44,165 nucleotides of DNA from Comamonadaceae bacterium (GTDB lineage: Bacteria; Pseudomonadota; Gammaproteobacteria; Burkholderiales; Burkholderiaceae_C). Within the stretch, counting starts at the first letter, position 1; each line of letters opens with the position of its first letter. Position numbers and translations under genes: made by a program. Under the pieces are notes generated by a model, which was not told the DNA's origin, made no database searches, and saw nothing but the letters and a program-made list of their open reading frames with translations. The stretch lies in NCBI GenBank assembly GCA_947454355.1, contig CANGKR010000003.1, forward strand, positions 1 through 44,165, in the 5' to 3' direction. Shown piece by piece: positions 16,020 to 24,155 of this stretch.

Positions 16020-17453
16020 TCATCCTTGATTTTTGGATGACGAACTCGTCATGTGACTGACGGATCGTTTATACAAGGGGGCTTGCAGCTTGACGATGAC
16101 GGTCTGTTGCGGGGTGGGTTCAATGGTCAAGCTGCCATGGTGCAGCGAGGCGATTTCTTTGCAAATACTCAGACCCAAGCCCATGCCATCGATGGCCCGG
16201 TTATGCGAAGAGTCACCTCGGTAAAAACGGTCGAAGGCTTTTTCTTTCAAGTCATCCGGGATGTTGGATGCTGAGTTCTCTATCTCCAATGTCATCACAT
16301 CGCCTGAACGGTGCAAATGGAATTTGATCCATCCTTGCGGCTTGTTGTATTTGATGGCATTGGCGTACAAGTTATGAACCAATTGTTCCACGAGTGAACG
16401 GTCACACCGCCACACCACGTAAGGCTCAATTTCGGATTCCACCTGAATTTCCGGGTGATAGTGAGTGGATTCTTCTGTCAGGTTTTGCACAAATGCACTG
16501 AATTCAAAGTCACTCAGGTCATGCCCCAGCATATTGGCATCGGCTTTGGACAGCAGCAATAATTTTTCACTGATGCCAATCACACGTTCAATTTCGTCAG
16601 CCATGCTTCGCAATCGCACTTGAATGCGAGAACCCGTTGGCGCATCCGCAATCAATTCTTCTGCATGCCCACGCAAAATGGCCAGGGGGGTGCGCAATTC
16701 ATGGGCTGCATCAGAAGAAAATCGTTTGGCCTTGGTGAAGCTCTCATTGAGACGCTTCAGCAGTTGGTTGTAGACCTCGACAAAATCATCGAACTCCCGA
16801 TAGGGTGAACTGATGTTTTCTGATTCAGATAAATTTTCGGGTTTCAAATTTTGCAGAGAACGCTTCAAGTTGTTCAAAGGCACTACCGTGTTGTTGGCCA
16901 GCAAGTGCGCCATCAACAACACACACAAAACAAGCACGGGCACCATGATCGGTAATTGATTGTCTCTGACCGCATACAGCTTGCCCAAGACCCTTTGAAG
17001 CGACTGCTCGCTCATCATGATGTTGATCGCCGGATTGGTCTTGAGTTGGGCCACATGCCATAGCTGACCTTGCAGCGGGTGGATGACCATTTGCACTCGC
17101 GAGCTCTGGCTGATATTGGGGCTTAACCACAGCTGTGGGTCAGATTTCAGCAAAGCGCAGTAACTGTTTTGAGAGCCTATCCCCGTCGCATGCCCATTCA
17201 GGCAAAGCGAGATCTCGCCTGAAAAGCGATTGAAGAGGTAGTTTTTAAAAATGGGGGTGTTGCATGCCATGAAGGCATCGGTGTCATAAGCGAGATGCTC
17301 GCAACGCAACAGGCTGTACTCCATGTCAGCATGCAGCTCGGTAATCATCTGTTGCCCTGAGCGGTATTGCGCGAAGGATCGGCTCAAAAACACCACCACG
17401 CACGTCATCACCAAAATGGTGACGAAGTGTTTGAACTTGAGGGATCTACCCAT
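16020..17453 (-). CDS. membrane sensor histidine kinase with four periplasmic cysteines
   Basis: Histidine kinase of 477 residues. TM1 about 9-24; periplasmic sensor about 29-166; TM2 about 168-187; a linker/HAMP-like region; H-box with His251 in SSDAAHELRTPLAI; N-box NLYANAIKYN; F/G1 KAFDRFYRGDSS; G2 GMGLGLSICK. The sensor holds Cys51, Cys64, Cys84 and Cys99, enough for two disulfides or a metal/redox site. No known sensor family was recognised. It starts 8 bases after the OmpR-type regulator stop, so the two are one operon. The kinase core resembles EnvZ/CusS-type enzymes, but sensor sequence and neighbours (TerB-like, FlaG-like) do not identify the signal. Confidence 0.92.
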   Translation of the reverse strand: MGRSLKFKHFVTILVMTCVVVFLSRSFAQYRSGQQMITELHADMEYSLLRCEHLAYDTDAFMACNTPIFKNYLFNRFSGEISLCLNGHATGIGSQNSYCALLKSDPQLWLSPNISQSSRVQMVIHPLQGQLWHVAQLKTNPAINIMMSEQSLQRVLGKLYAVRDNQLPIMVPVLVLCVLLMAHLLANNTVVPLNNLKRSLQNLKPENLSESENISSPYREFDDFVEVYNQLLKRLNESFTKAKRFSSDAAHELRTPLAILRGHAEELIADAPTGSRIQVRLRSMADEIERVIGISEKLLLLSKADANMLGHDLSDFEFSAFVQNLTEESTHYHPEIQVESEIEPYVVWRCDRSLVEQLVHNLYANAIKYNKPQGWIKFHLHRSGDVMTLEIENSASNIPDDLKEKAFDRFYRGDSSHNRAIDGMGLGLSICKEIASLHHGSLTIEPTPQQTVIVKLQAPLYKRSVSHMTSSSSKNQG

Positions 17454-17461
17454 GCGAGGCC

Positions 17462-18166
17462 TTAAGCTCTGACGCGGTAGCCAACGCCCCGCACCGACTC
17501 CACGGGCCCATAGTGCTCGTTGTCCGCATTATTGAGTTTGCGTTTGATACGTTGCACGCAAACATCCACCACATTGGTCTCGGGATCAAAATGGATGTCC
17601 CAGACATTCTTGAGAATTTGCTGGCGCGAATAAATATGCCCAGGCGTTTGCATCAAGTACTGCAGCAAGCTGAATTCACGCTGGCTGAGCACCGCATCCC
17701 GGTCGTACCACTTGGCTTTGCGGGTGACCAAGTCCAACTCCAGTTGCCCGGTTTTCAAGTGTTGAACTGGGGCGTCTTTCTGCATGCGCCCCAAAATGAC
17801 CTTCATTTTCGCCACCAGTTCTTCGACAAAGAAGGGCTTGGGCATGTAGTCGTCCGCACCGGTTTCAAACCCCAGCAATCGGTCACCCAAGTCGGCCTTG
17901 GCACTCAAAATGATCACTGGCGTGGTGTTGCTGTCTTGACGCAGTTGCTGCAGCAACTCCAGGCCATTGAGTTTGGGCAACATGATGTCCAGCAGGACCA
18001 GGTCGTAATCGTTTTTGAAAATGCTTTTCAAGCCGCTCACGCCGTCGAGCATGTGCTCGACTTGGTAGCCTGCTTTTTTCAGACCGCGGATGACAAAATC
18101 GGCGATTTTCTCTTCATCTTCCACCAACAAAATTTTGGGTCCAACGGCTGAGGCTGAAGTGAGCAT
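17462..18166 (-). CDS. OmpR/PhoB family response regulator
   Basis: Response regulator of 234 residues. Receiver domain about 10-125 with acidic pocket VEDEEK (16-19 region), phospho-acceptor Asp60 in LVLLDIMLPKLNG and Lys110 in YMPKPF. The DNA-binding winged helix (about 140-232) ends with VDVCVQRIKRKL and VESVRGVGYRVR, typical of OmpR types. The ATG at 18166 has AGGA 8 bases upstream; the in-frame ATG at 18199 adds 11 residues but has no such site and lies in a repeated TTTCCGTCAT word. Partner of the adjacent histidine kinase. Confidence 0.93.
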   Translation of the reverse strand: MLTSASAVGPKILLVEDEEKIADFVIRGLKKAGYQVEHMLDGVSGLKSIFKNDYDLVLLDIMLPKLNGLELLQQLRQDSNTTPVIILSAKADLGDRLLGFETGADDYMPKPFFVEELVAKMKVILGRMQKDAPVQHLKTGQLELDLVTRKAKWYDRDAVLSQREFSLLQYLMQTPGHIYSRQQILKNVWDIHFDPETNVVDVCVQRIKRKLNNADNEHYGPVESVRGVGYRVRA

Positions 18167-18189
18167 GGCGCTTGTCCTGAAGGGTGATC

Positions 18190-18258
18190 TTTCCGTCATT
18201 TAGATTCTAAGTTTGAACGCCGTCTGAGTGGGTGCTTATCCCATTACATTTCCGTCAT
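18190..18258. promoter_or_regulatory. direct repeat TTTCCGTCAT x2 between the response regulator and the FlaG-like gene
   Basis: Exact 10-mers TTTCCGTCAT at 18190-18199 and 18249-18258, 59 bases apart, in the divergent intergenic region. This is where an autoregulating OmpR-type protein would bind, although OmpR sites are usually pairs spaced about 10-11 bases. Candidate response-regulator box only. Confidence 0.35.
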
Positions 18259-18342
18259 CAGGGCCGTATTCCGGCCTGCAGCACTTATCCCTGGCGATGG
18301 GCTGTCGATACCCCAGTATCAAAGTCAATTGCTGGATTTACC

Positions 18343-18681
18343 ATGTCATCGATTTCACTTATACATTCAACTTACAAGCTGTCGGACGGGGGTAATTACC
18401 CCCTGGAGCTTCGCCCGCCTGCGCCAGAGTCCAAAGCCCCCGAGCCGCCAACGGCATCTGGCAGATCCACGCCACAAGAGATGCCACGGACTGCTCTGGC
18501 TGCGGCACCCGCAACTGTGGACATGCGTTATGAGTTCAATGCCGTGAGCCAGACTTGGATGCTGGCCATGACGGACGTCCGTTCGGGTGATGTAGTGCGG
18601 CAGATTTCGCTCAAGAATTTTTCAAGAGGCTTGCCCAGCAGCGGGCAAACTGCGGGCCATTGGATCGACAAGGCCGTATGA
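18343..18681 (+). CDS. small FlaG-like protein
   Basis: Protein of 112 residues from the ATG at 18343; the reading frame stays open to 18232, but that extension is low-complexity and lies in the regulatory region. The C-terminal half fits the FlaG pattern: RYEFNAVSQTWMLAMTD then SGDVVRQIS, like the family's F-x-x-D...V-x-V-x-D...TGEVIRQIP. The N-terminal half is Pro/Ala-rich and probably disordered. FlaG proteins are normally encoded with flagellin and affect filament length; no flagellar gene is present here, so this is a stray or repurposed member. It is divergent from the two-component genes and may be one of their targets. Convergent with iorB, 18-base gap. Confidence 0.6.
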   Translation: MSSISLIHSTYKLSDGGNYPLELRPPAPESKAPEPPTASGRSTPQEMPRTALAAAPATVDMRYEFNAVSQTWMLAMTDVRSGDVVRQISLKNFSRGLPSSGQTAGHWIDKAV

Positions 18682-18699
18682 CACAGCGCCTTGGTCAGC

Positions 18700-20289
18700 T
18701 CATGCTTGGTGTGAAGGCGGTTTGCGCATCCACCGGATGGGTTGCTCGCGCACGGGTCTGGCCAAAGCGCCTTGGGCGCGCAGTTGACTGTCTAGCGCCT
18801 GACCTGCATCGTCTTGCAATGCGGCTTGCCGCCACAAGGACACACTGCTCGCGCTTTGAGGCACCGTAGTGTTCAGGGCTTGAGCCAGGATGTGCAGCAA
18901 ATTGTGTTTGCCTCGCTCATTGGTACTGCCATACCCCTTGATCAATTGTCCGCAACGCGCCAACTCCAGCCCCAACTCAGCGCTGTGCTGCAGACCTTGA
19001 ATCACTTCATCCAACCATTGAGTGATCAGTGATTGCTCCAGTGCATAGCGCGAACCCCAGGGCCTCAAGACGCGGCAAGCGGCCAAGGTGCGCAGGGCCA
19101 ACATGCCAAATACGGAGTGCGTGCCGATCTTCAAAGGCAAGGCCCAAGGGGCCAGGCCACGCGCAATGCGCGACTGTTCCCAGCGCATTAATGCCTGCGC
19201 CCAGCGCGTGGGCACCAGGGCGGCAAATTCCGGTACGCCGGGTTTGAAATGGTCAAACACTTTGAGCAGATCACCCTCTTGGGTTTTGACCTCGCCCTGC
19301 ACGCGCTGCCAACGGCTTTGCCGGCTTTTCAGATCGGCCACGCGCACGATGTCGTCAAACGCCATCCACAGAGCCAACCAGCGGGCCGTTTCGTGGGTGC
19401 ATGCTGCGGCTTGTAAGCCTGCAGGGTCGGCTTGTTGTTCGGCTTGCCACACAGTACGCAGTCTCGCTAGGTACAGTTGTCCGTATGCAGCATCCTGATA
19501 CGACACGCAACGCGCATGACCCAACAACACCCGCTCTCGGATCGCGGGGGGGAACATGTGTATGTCTGAGGCCGGTAAGTTGGAAGCAGGCGTTTGCAAT
19601 TCGTCATCGGCCAACCATTGCGCGACTTGGCGAGCCATGAGCTCCTGATCGGCCATGTGCTCAAAGCCCAGAGCAAAGCCGCGCAAGCTGGCGGCTGCGC
19701 TGGCACCGCCGCTGTGCTGGATGACTTGTTCAAAAATCTCTCGGCCCCACGGCAGCACGCCGCTGGCGGCAATCGCGCCCAGCATCACTGCACTGACCAC
19801 GGTGCCGGCCTGTCGCGTCAAAGCGGCCATGTCCATCACATGGTGGCGCAGGCTGTGTTGACGCACCAGTTGGAGCAGGGCTTCGGTGTCGCTTCGGCCA
19901 TCGCCCATTTGCATTTTTTCTTGGGTCGTCAAAATCCGCGCCGAAGACGTGATGATGCGCGTGACGGCCGGGCTGCTCATGCCGTTGCCAATTTGACGAG
20001 CTGTTTCTAAGAGTTCGCTGGAGACCAGCAAATCCAGGCGACCGGGCAGGGGGGTCAGGCCCAGCACTGGCTGGCGGCCTTGCAGCTGTGCCAAGGGCGT
20101 CGGGAAAAATTCAAGGTAATAGGTGGTCGCGCCTGTGCGCTGCGCCACACCCGGAATTGAAGTGGCTTGCGCCGGGAAGCCGGCAGCACGTGCGGCGTCG
20201 ATCAGCCATTCAGACAGGACGCCGCCACCTTCGCCACCCAGGGCGCACAGCAAGACGGTCAGGGGTTGGGTCGTGTTCATGGTCATCAT
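18700..20289 (-). CDS. iorB: indolepyruvate oxidoreductase subunit beta with long C-terminal extension
   Basis: About 529 residues. The N-terminal 200 residues form the gamma-type pyruvate:ferredoxin oxidoreductase domain that binds the thiamine half-reaction partner (LLCALGGEGGGVLSEWL, SIPGVAQRTGATTYYLE). The remaining 300 or so match the DUF6537-type extension of betaproteobacterial versions and make it much longer than archaeal IorB (about 200). It completes IorA for oxidative decarboxylation of aryl-pyruvates (from Trp, Phe, Tyr) to aryl-acetyl-CoA. The start at 20289 overlaps the iorA stop as ATGA; an ATG at 20280 is equally possible. The reading frame runs open to 20757 but that part overlaps iorA and is spurious. 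Confidence 0.9.
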   Translation of the reverse strand: MMTMNTTQPLTVLLCALGGEGGGVLSEWLIDAARAAGFPAQATSIPGVAQRTGATTYYLEFFPTPLAQLQGRQPVLGLTPLPGRLDLLVSSELLETARQIGNGMSSPAVTRIITSSARILTTQEKMQMGDGRSDTEALLQLVRQHSLRHHVMDMAALTRQAGTVVSAVMLGAIAASGVLPWGREIFEQVIQHSGGASAAASLRGFALGFEHMADQELMARQVAQWLADDELQTPASNLPASDIHMFPPAIRERVLLGHARCVSYQDAAYGQLYLARLRTVWQAEQQADPAGLQAAACTHETARWLALWMAFDDIVRVADLKSRQSRWQRVQGEVKTQEGDLLKVFDHFKPGVPEFAALVPTRWAQALMRWEQSRIARGLAPWALPLKIGTHSVFGMLALRTLAACRVLRPWGSRYALEQSLITQWLDEVIQGLQHSAELGLELARCGQLIKGYGSTNERGKHNLLHILAQALNTTVPQSASSVSLWRQAALQDDAGQALDSQLRAQGALARPVREQPIRWMRKPPSHQA

Positions 20290-22439
20290 GCGGGTGAAAG
20301 TGCACGCACCAACACAGAGCGCAAGCTGTGCACCAGTCGTTCGTGCCAGCGTGGGTTTTGCACGACTTCTGCGCGGTAAAAAGAGGGGCACAGCGTGGCC
20401 GCATGCGCGTTGGCTCCGCACAGGCCGCAACCGACACAACCGTCGATCACCGTGGCTACCGGGTCCACCTTTAAGGGGTCGGGGTTGTCTTTGAGCGTCA
20501 AGGTCGGACAGCCTGACAGGCGGATGCAGGCATGGTCGCCGTTGCATACATCTTCGTCCACGCCGTATTTCACGCGCACCACGCGTTCGCCTTTTTTCAG
20601 CAAACCGGCCAGCCAGGGCTTGATGCGACGTTGCCGCTCGAGTTGGCATTCGCCTTCCGCGATGATGACTTTCAAACCATTGAAGGGCGAGGTCAAGGCC
20701 TCTTCCAATGTGCTGCGCATGCGGGCTACGTCGTAACTCTCTACCGTGCGAAGCCATTGCAGGCCCAGGCCGCGCAAGGCGTTTTCAATGGTCTGATTGG
20801 TGTGCACCAGGCTGTCGGTTTTGTTGCGTGCGCCTTGTTTGGCGCCATCGGACGGGGTGGACAAAATGTCCTGCGTGCCGGTGGCCGATGTGTAGCCGTT
20901 TTTGAAAATCAAGAGTACCGCATCGTCGCCATTGAACAAGGCCGACTGAACGCCCGTGAGCAGGCCGTTGTGCCAAAAGCCGCCATCACCCATGATGGAG
21001 AGCACACGCCGGTTCATGTGCGGCGACACGCCCGCACGGCTGGCCAAGCTCATGCCATAGCCCAGAATGGTGTGGCCGGTCGAAAACGGCTCGAAGGTAC
21101 CTAAAGCGTGGCAGCCGATGTCGGCCGACACGTGCACTGGCCCCACAGTGCTTTGCGCCAGTTGCAGGGCGGAAAACACTGGACGTTCAGGGCAACCGAT
21201 GCAAAAACCTGGCGGCCGCAGCGGTAGAGGCTGTTCCAATGTTTTGGCTACCGCTTGTCGACGTGCTTGGTTGCCTTGCAGCCATTGGCCGACAGCCTGA
21301 ATGTCCAGTTGCGGCAACACCTGAGCCAGCCACAAGGACAAGCCGGTGGTGATGGCTTCGGCAGTGTATTCACCGCCCATGGGCAGCATGTCTTTGCCAT
21401 TCAATTCTGTGTTGATGTGGCGACGGCGCAGCAAGGTGGCGATTTCTTGCTCGATGTATTCAGGCTGACCTTCCTCGACCACCATCACTGCGCGTTTGCC
21501 CGCACAAAATTCGGCAATCTGCTCCGGCACCAAGGGGCAGGTGACGTTCAGGATCAAGGTCGGGATGGCCAACTCGCCAAACGCATCGGCCAGGCCAAAG
21601 GCTTGCAATGAGCGCACCAGTGTGTTGAACAGACCGCCTTGTACGATCAGCCCCAGGTCTTGGTGAGTTCCGACTCGCAATTCGTTCAAGCCATGCGCCA
21701 CGATGTAGTCTCGCGCGGCAGGCAAGCGCTCTTCGTGCTTGAGTTTTTCGTGCCGGAAAGTGACCGGCGGGTGCGCCAGTTTGGCGTAGTTGAAGACCGC
21801 TGGCTCGGACATCAGATGGCGTGTGGAAATCGCAGGCGGCCGATTGTCCTTGGCGACAAAACTGCCACGCACATGGCAAGCCCGGATGCGCAACTCCATC
21901 AGCGCAGGCATGTTGCTGGCTTCACTCAATGCGAAGCCGTGTTCCACCATGTCCACCATGCGGCTCAAATCGGGGCGAGGGTCGAGCAAGATCATGCCGG
22001 ATTTCAGGGCATAGGCATGGGTTCGCTCCTGGATGACGCTGGCGCCCTCTCCATAGTCTTCACCGACCACCACCAGCACACCGCCCAGCACGCCAGGCGA
22101 CGAAAGGTTAGACAGCGCATCGGCCGCCACGTTAGTGCCGACAATCGACTTCCAGGTCACCGCACCGCGCAGCGGGTAGTGAATCGAGGCCCCCAGCATG
22201 GCCGCGGCCGAGGCTTCGTTGGAGCAGGCTTCCACATGCACGCCCAACTCGTCCATATAGCCCTTGGCTTGCACCAGCACGTCCATCAAATGCGAGACGG
22301 GAGCGCCCTGGTAGCCGCCCACATAGGCCACACCCGATTGGAGTAAGGCCTTGGTGATGGCCAGGATGCCCTCGCCGTGAAAGACCTCGCCTTGGCCCAT
22401 GCGCAGGGACTCGATTTCCTGACTGAATGAAACTTCCAT
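20286..22439 (-). CDS. iorA: indolepyruvate oxidoreductase subunit alpha
   Basis: Protein of 717 residues. The N-terminal pyrimidine-binding domain includes GGYQGAPVSHLMD and VEACSNEASAAAM; the TPP diphosphate domain has GDGGFWHNG near residue 483 and NGYTSATGTQD; the C-terminal ferredoxin-like region has a modified first cluster motif (CNGDHACIRLSGCP, about 628-640) and CVGCGLCG...CP (about 663-685). Together with IorB it converts indolepyruvate-type 2-oxo acids plus CoA to acyl-CoA, passing electrons to ferredoxin or another acceptor. It starts 11 bases after the M20 peptidase stop in the same direction. The first cysteine motif differs from C-x2-C-x2-C, which may alter or remove one 4Fe-4S cluster, a variation known in this family. 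Confidence 0.93.
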   Translation of the reverse strand: MEVSFSQEIESLRMGQGEVFHGEGILAITKALLQSGVAYVGGYQGAPVSHLMDVLVQAKGYMDELGVHVEACSNEASAAAMLGASIHYPLRGAVTWKSIVGTNVAADALSNLSSPGVLGGVLVVVGEDYGEGASVIQERTHAYALKSGMILLDPRPDLSRMVDMVEHGFALSEASNMPALMELRIRACHVRGSFVAKDNRPPAISTRHLMSEPAVFNYAKLAHPPVTFRHEKLKHEERLPAARDYIVAHGLNELRVGTHQDLGLIVQGGLFNTLVRSLQAFGLADAFGELAIPTLILNVTCPLVPEQIAEFCAGKRAVMVVEEGQPEYIEQEIATLLRRRHINTELNGKDMLPMGGEYTAEAITTGLSLWLAQVLPQLDIQAVGQWLQGNQARRQAVAKTLEQPLPLRPPGFCIGCPERPVFSALQLAQSTVGPVHVSADIGCHALGTFEPFSTGHTILGYGMSLASRAGVSPHMNRRVLSIMGDGGFWHNGLLTGVQSALFNGDDAVLLIFKNGYTSATGTQDILSTPSDGAKQGARNKTDSLVHTNQTIENALRGLGLQWLRTVESYDVARMRSTLEEALTSPFNGLKVIIAEGECQLERQRRIKPWLAGLLKKGERVVRVKYGVDEDVCNGDHACIRLSGCPTLTLKDNPDPLKVDPVATVIDGCVGCGLCGANAHAATLCPSFYRAEVVQNPRWHERLVHSLRSVLVRALSPA

Positions 22440-22450
22440 GAGGGGTGCCT

Positions 22451-23752
22451 TCAGCGGACCTGGCCGCGAGAAAAGTCCATGATCAATCGACTGGCTAAAT
22501 ACAAGCGCGGCTCGATGGAGTCAATGAGGATGTATTCATCGTCATTGGAATGCGCCCCGAAGCTGAGCAAGCCAAAACGTTCGAGTACCGGGTTGCGGGT
22601 TTTCAGGGCGGCAAAGGCCGCGTCAGTGCCGCCTCCTGCCACGCTGTCCAGCACTTGCAGCTTGCGATCGATTTCGCTGTAGATTTTTTGCGCATGCTGA
22701 CCGACCACCATTTGAGCCGGATTGAGTTCCAGCGGTGGGCGCCGTTGCTCGAAATTCATGGCCACTTGGGTGCCTGGGATCAGCTGGTTTTGTAGGGTTT
22801 GGCGGATGCGCGTCTCAAGCCCAGCATAGTCTTCCAGACGCTCGACCCGTACATCGGCCGCAGCCTGAGCCTGGGCTGGAATCACATTGCGGTTGGTGCC
22901 GCCCGAGATCATGGTCCAGTTCATCTTGACCCCTTTGGACGGGTCTGAGAAATTGCGGGTTTGCAAGAGCTGATGAGACAGCTCGTAAATTGCGTTCAGT
23001 CCCCGCTCGGGGGCACTGCCCGCGTGCGAGGCTTTGCCCGTGACCTTGAGTGTGACTGCGGCAATACCGGCTGTGGCCAGCGACAGATGGTCTTGGCTGA
23101 CCGGCGAGCCTTCGTGCGACATCGTCAAATCATGTTCCGCACCCAATTGGGTCAGCGTGCCCCGAGAGGCGGGTGAGCTGATTTCTTCGTCGCCGTTGAT
23201 CAATACGGTCAACTGTCCGTAGTCCTTGAACTGCATGTTTTGCAAGATGGCCAAGGTGTGCAAGATCACCGCAATGCCGGCCTTGTCATCTCCGATGCCC
23301 AGACCATAAGCCTTGTTGCCATCAATGCGAAAGGGTTGCTTGGCGCCCATGCCTTTGAGGTAGACCGTGTCCATGTGGGCGATGAGCAAAATCTTTTTCG
23401 TGCCTGTGCCCCTGAACGTGGCTTTGACCATGCGCCCGACCTTCACAGGGGTGTCGTGCATGCGGTAGGTCTCGGCGGGGGGCTCGATGAACTCCGCCGT
23501 GCCGCCCAAGGCTTGCAGCCTGTCGTGAATCAGTTGCGAAATCTGGTCCAGCCCAGCGCGGTCACCGCTGCCCGACTCGATGGCCACCAGATCGCGCAGC
23601 GTGTTCAAAAGGGGCTGCTTTTGGCTTTGAACTTGGGCCCACACGGTCGCATCGGGCGCTGCGGAGGCGGGGATGCCAAAGCCCATCAGGGCTGCAAAAG
23701 CCCAAGCTGAGCAGGTACGCAAGAGCGGGAATGAGCGGGTGGGCAGGGTCAT
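22451..23752 (-). CDS. exported M20 family metallopeptidase (glutamate carboxypeptidase-like)
   Basis: Zinc hydrolase of 433 residues with a signal peptide (AFAALMGFGIPASAAP). Metal ligands of the CPG2/M20 family appear in order: His and Asp in LIAHMDTVY, bridging Asp in GIGDDKAGIA, Glu pair in INGDEEISSPASRG, and a late His in SFGAHSNDDEY; the usual Asp after the dimerisation insert region is replaced by Glu in SHEGSP. It would release C-terminal Glu/Asp or an amino acid from small conjugates in the periplasm. First gene of the iorAB operon, suggesting it frees aromatic amino acids whose 2-oxo acids IorAB consumes (inference). ATG at 23752 chosen because the signal peptide begins there; the frame is open to 23986. 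Confidence 0.9.
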   Translation of the reverse strand: MTLPTRSFPLLRTCSAWAFAALMGFGIPASAAPDATVWAQVQSQKQPLLNTLRDLVAIESGSGDRAGLDQISQLIHDRLQALGGTAEFIEPPAETYRMHDTPVKVGRMVKATFRGTGTKKILLIAHMDTVYLKGMGAKQPFRIDGNKAYGLGIGDDKAGIAVILHTLAILQNMQFKDYGQLTVLINGDEEISSPASRGTLTQLGAEHDLTMSHEGSPVSQDHLSLATAGIAAVTLKVTGKASHAGSAPERGLNAIYELSHQLLQTRNFSDPSKGVKMNWTMISGGTNRNVIPAQAQAAADVRVERLEDYAGLETRIRQTLQNQLIPGTQVAMNFEQRRPPLELNPAQMVVGQHAQKIYSEIDRKLQVLDSVAGGGTDAAFAALKTRNPVLERFGLLSFGAHSNDDEYILIDSIEPRLYLASRLIMDFSRGQVR

Positions 23753-23897
23753 GGCAGTGGGATGTGAAGTCACAATGTGTCTGAGTTTGTCACAGATGGG
23801 CGCGGGCAGGAGTTGCCTGTGAGACCCGTTCACTGGGCGGCGGCATGTGTTCCAGGCTGCCGCGCAGGCTTGCCATTCCACAGAAAGCCCAAAATCC

Positions 23898-23933
23898 AGT
23901 TCCAAATTAAGTTCAAAATTAAGTTCCAATAGA
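23898..23933 (+). repeat. three tandem 12-bp repeats before slyX
   Basis: Units AGTTCCAAATTA (23898-23909), AGTTCAAAATTA (23910-23921) and AGTTCCAATAGA (23922-23933, decayed end). They end 3 bases before the slyX ATG. A 12-base period keeps the reading frame, and if translation began at the in-frame GTG at 23847 they would encode a Ser-Ser-Lys-Leu repeat. Much more AT-rich than the surroundings. Confidence 0.85.
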
Positions 23934-23936
23934 GGC

Positions 23937-24155
23937 ATGCAGACAGAATCCCCCATTGAAGAACGCCTGATGGCGCTGGAAATCAAGTCCAGTTACGCCG
24001 AAGATTTGCTGGAACAGCTCAATCAACTGGTTTACCAGCAGCAATTGAGTATCGATGCGCTCTTGGCCGAGGTGAGCCAATTGCGCCGCCAGATGCCCGA
24101 AGGTGGCCCCTCCACCGAGCGCAATTTGCGTGATGAATTGCCACCGCACTACTGA
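23937..24155 (+). CDS. slyX: SlyX family coiled-coil protein
   Basis: Protein of 72 residues with the SlyX pattern: IEERLMALEIKSSYAEDLLEQLNQLVYQQQ heptads (about 6-45), then a short tail ending LPPHY as in most SlyX proteins. Small cytosolic coiled coil of unknown role. The ATG at 23937 gives normal SlyX length; GAGG lies only one base before it, and an in-frame GTG at 23847 would add 30 residues including the 12-bp repeat. Its end overlaps or adjoins the next gene. Confidence 0.88.
   Translation: MQTESPIEERLMALEIKSSYAEDLLEQLNQLVYQQQLSIDALLAEVSQLRRQMPEGGPSTERNLRDELPPHY

Noticed and set aside
20290-20757. N-terminal extension of iorB
   Set aside because: It overlaps iorA in another frame, gives Arg/His-rich sequence unlike the family, and the IorB domain starts at 20289/20280.
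23753-23986. N-terminal extension of the M20 peptidase
   Set aside because: It would hide the signal peptide that begins at 23752 and contains the reverse translation of the slyX tandem repeat.
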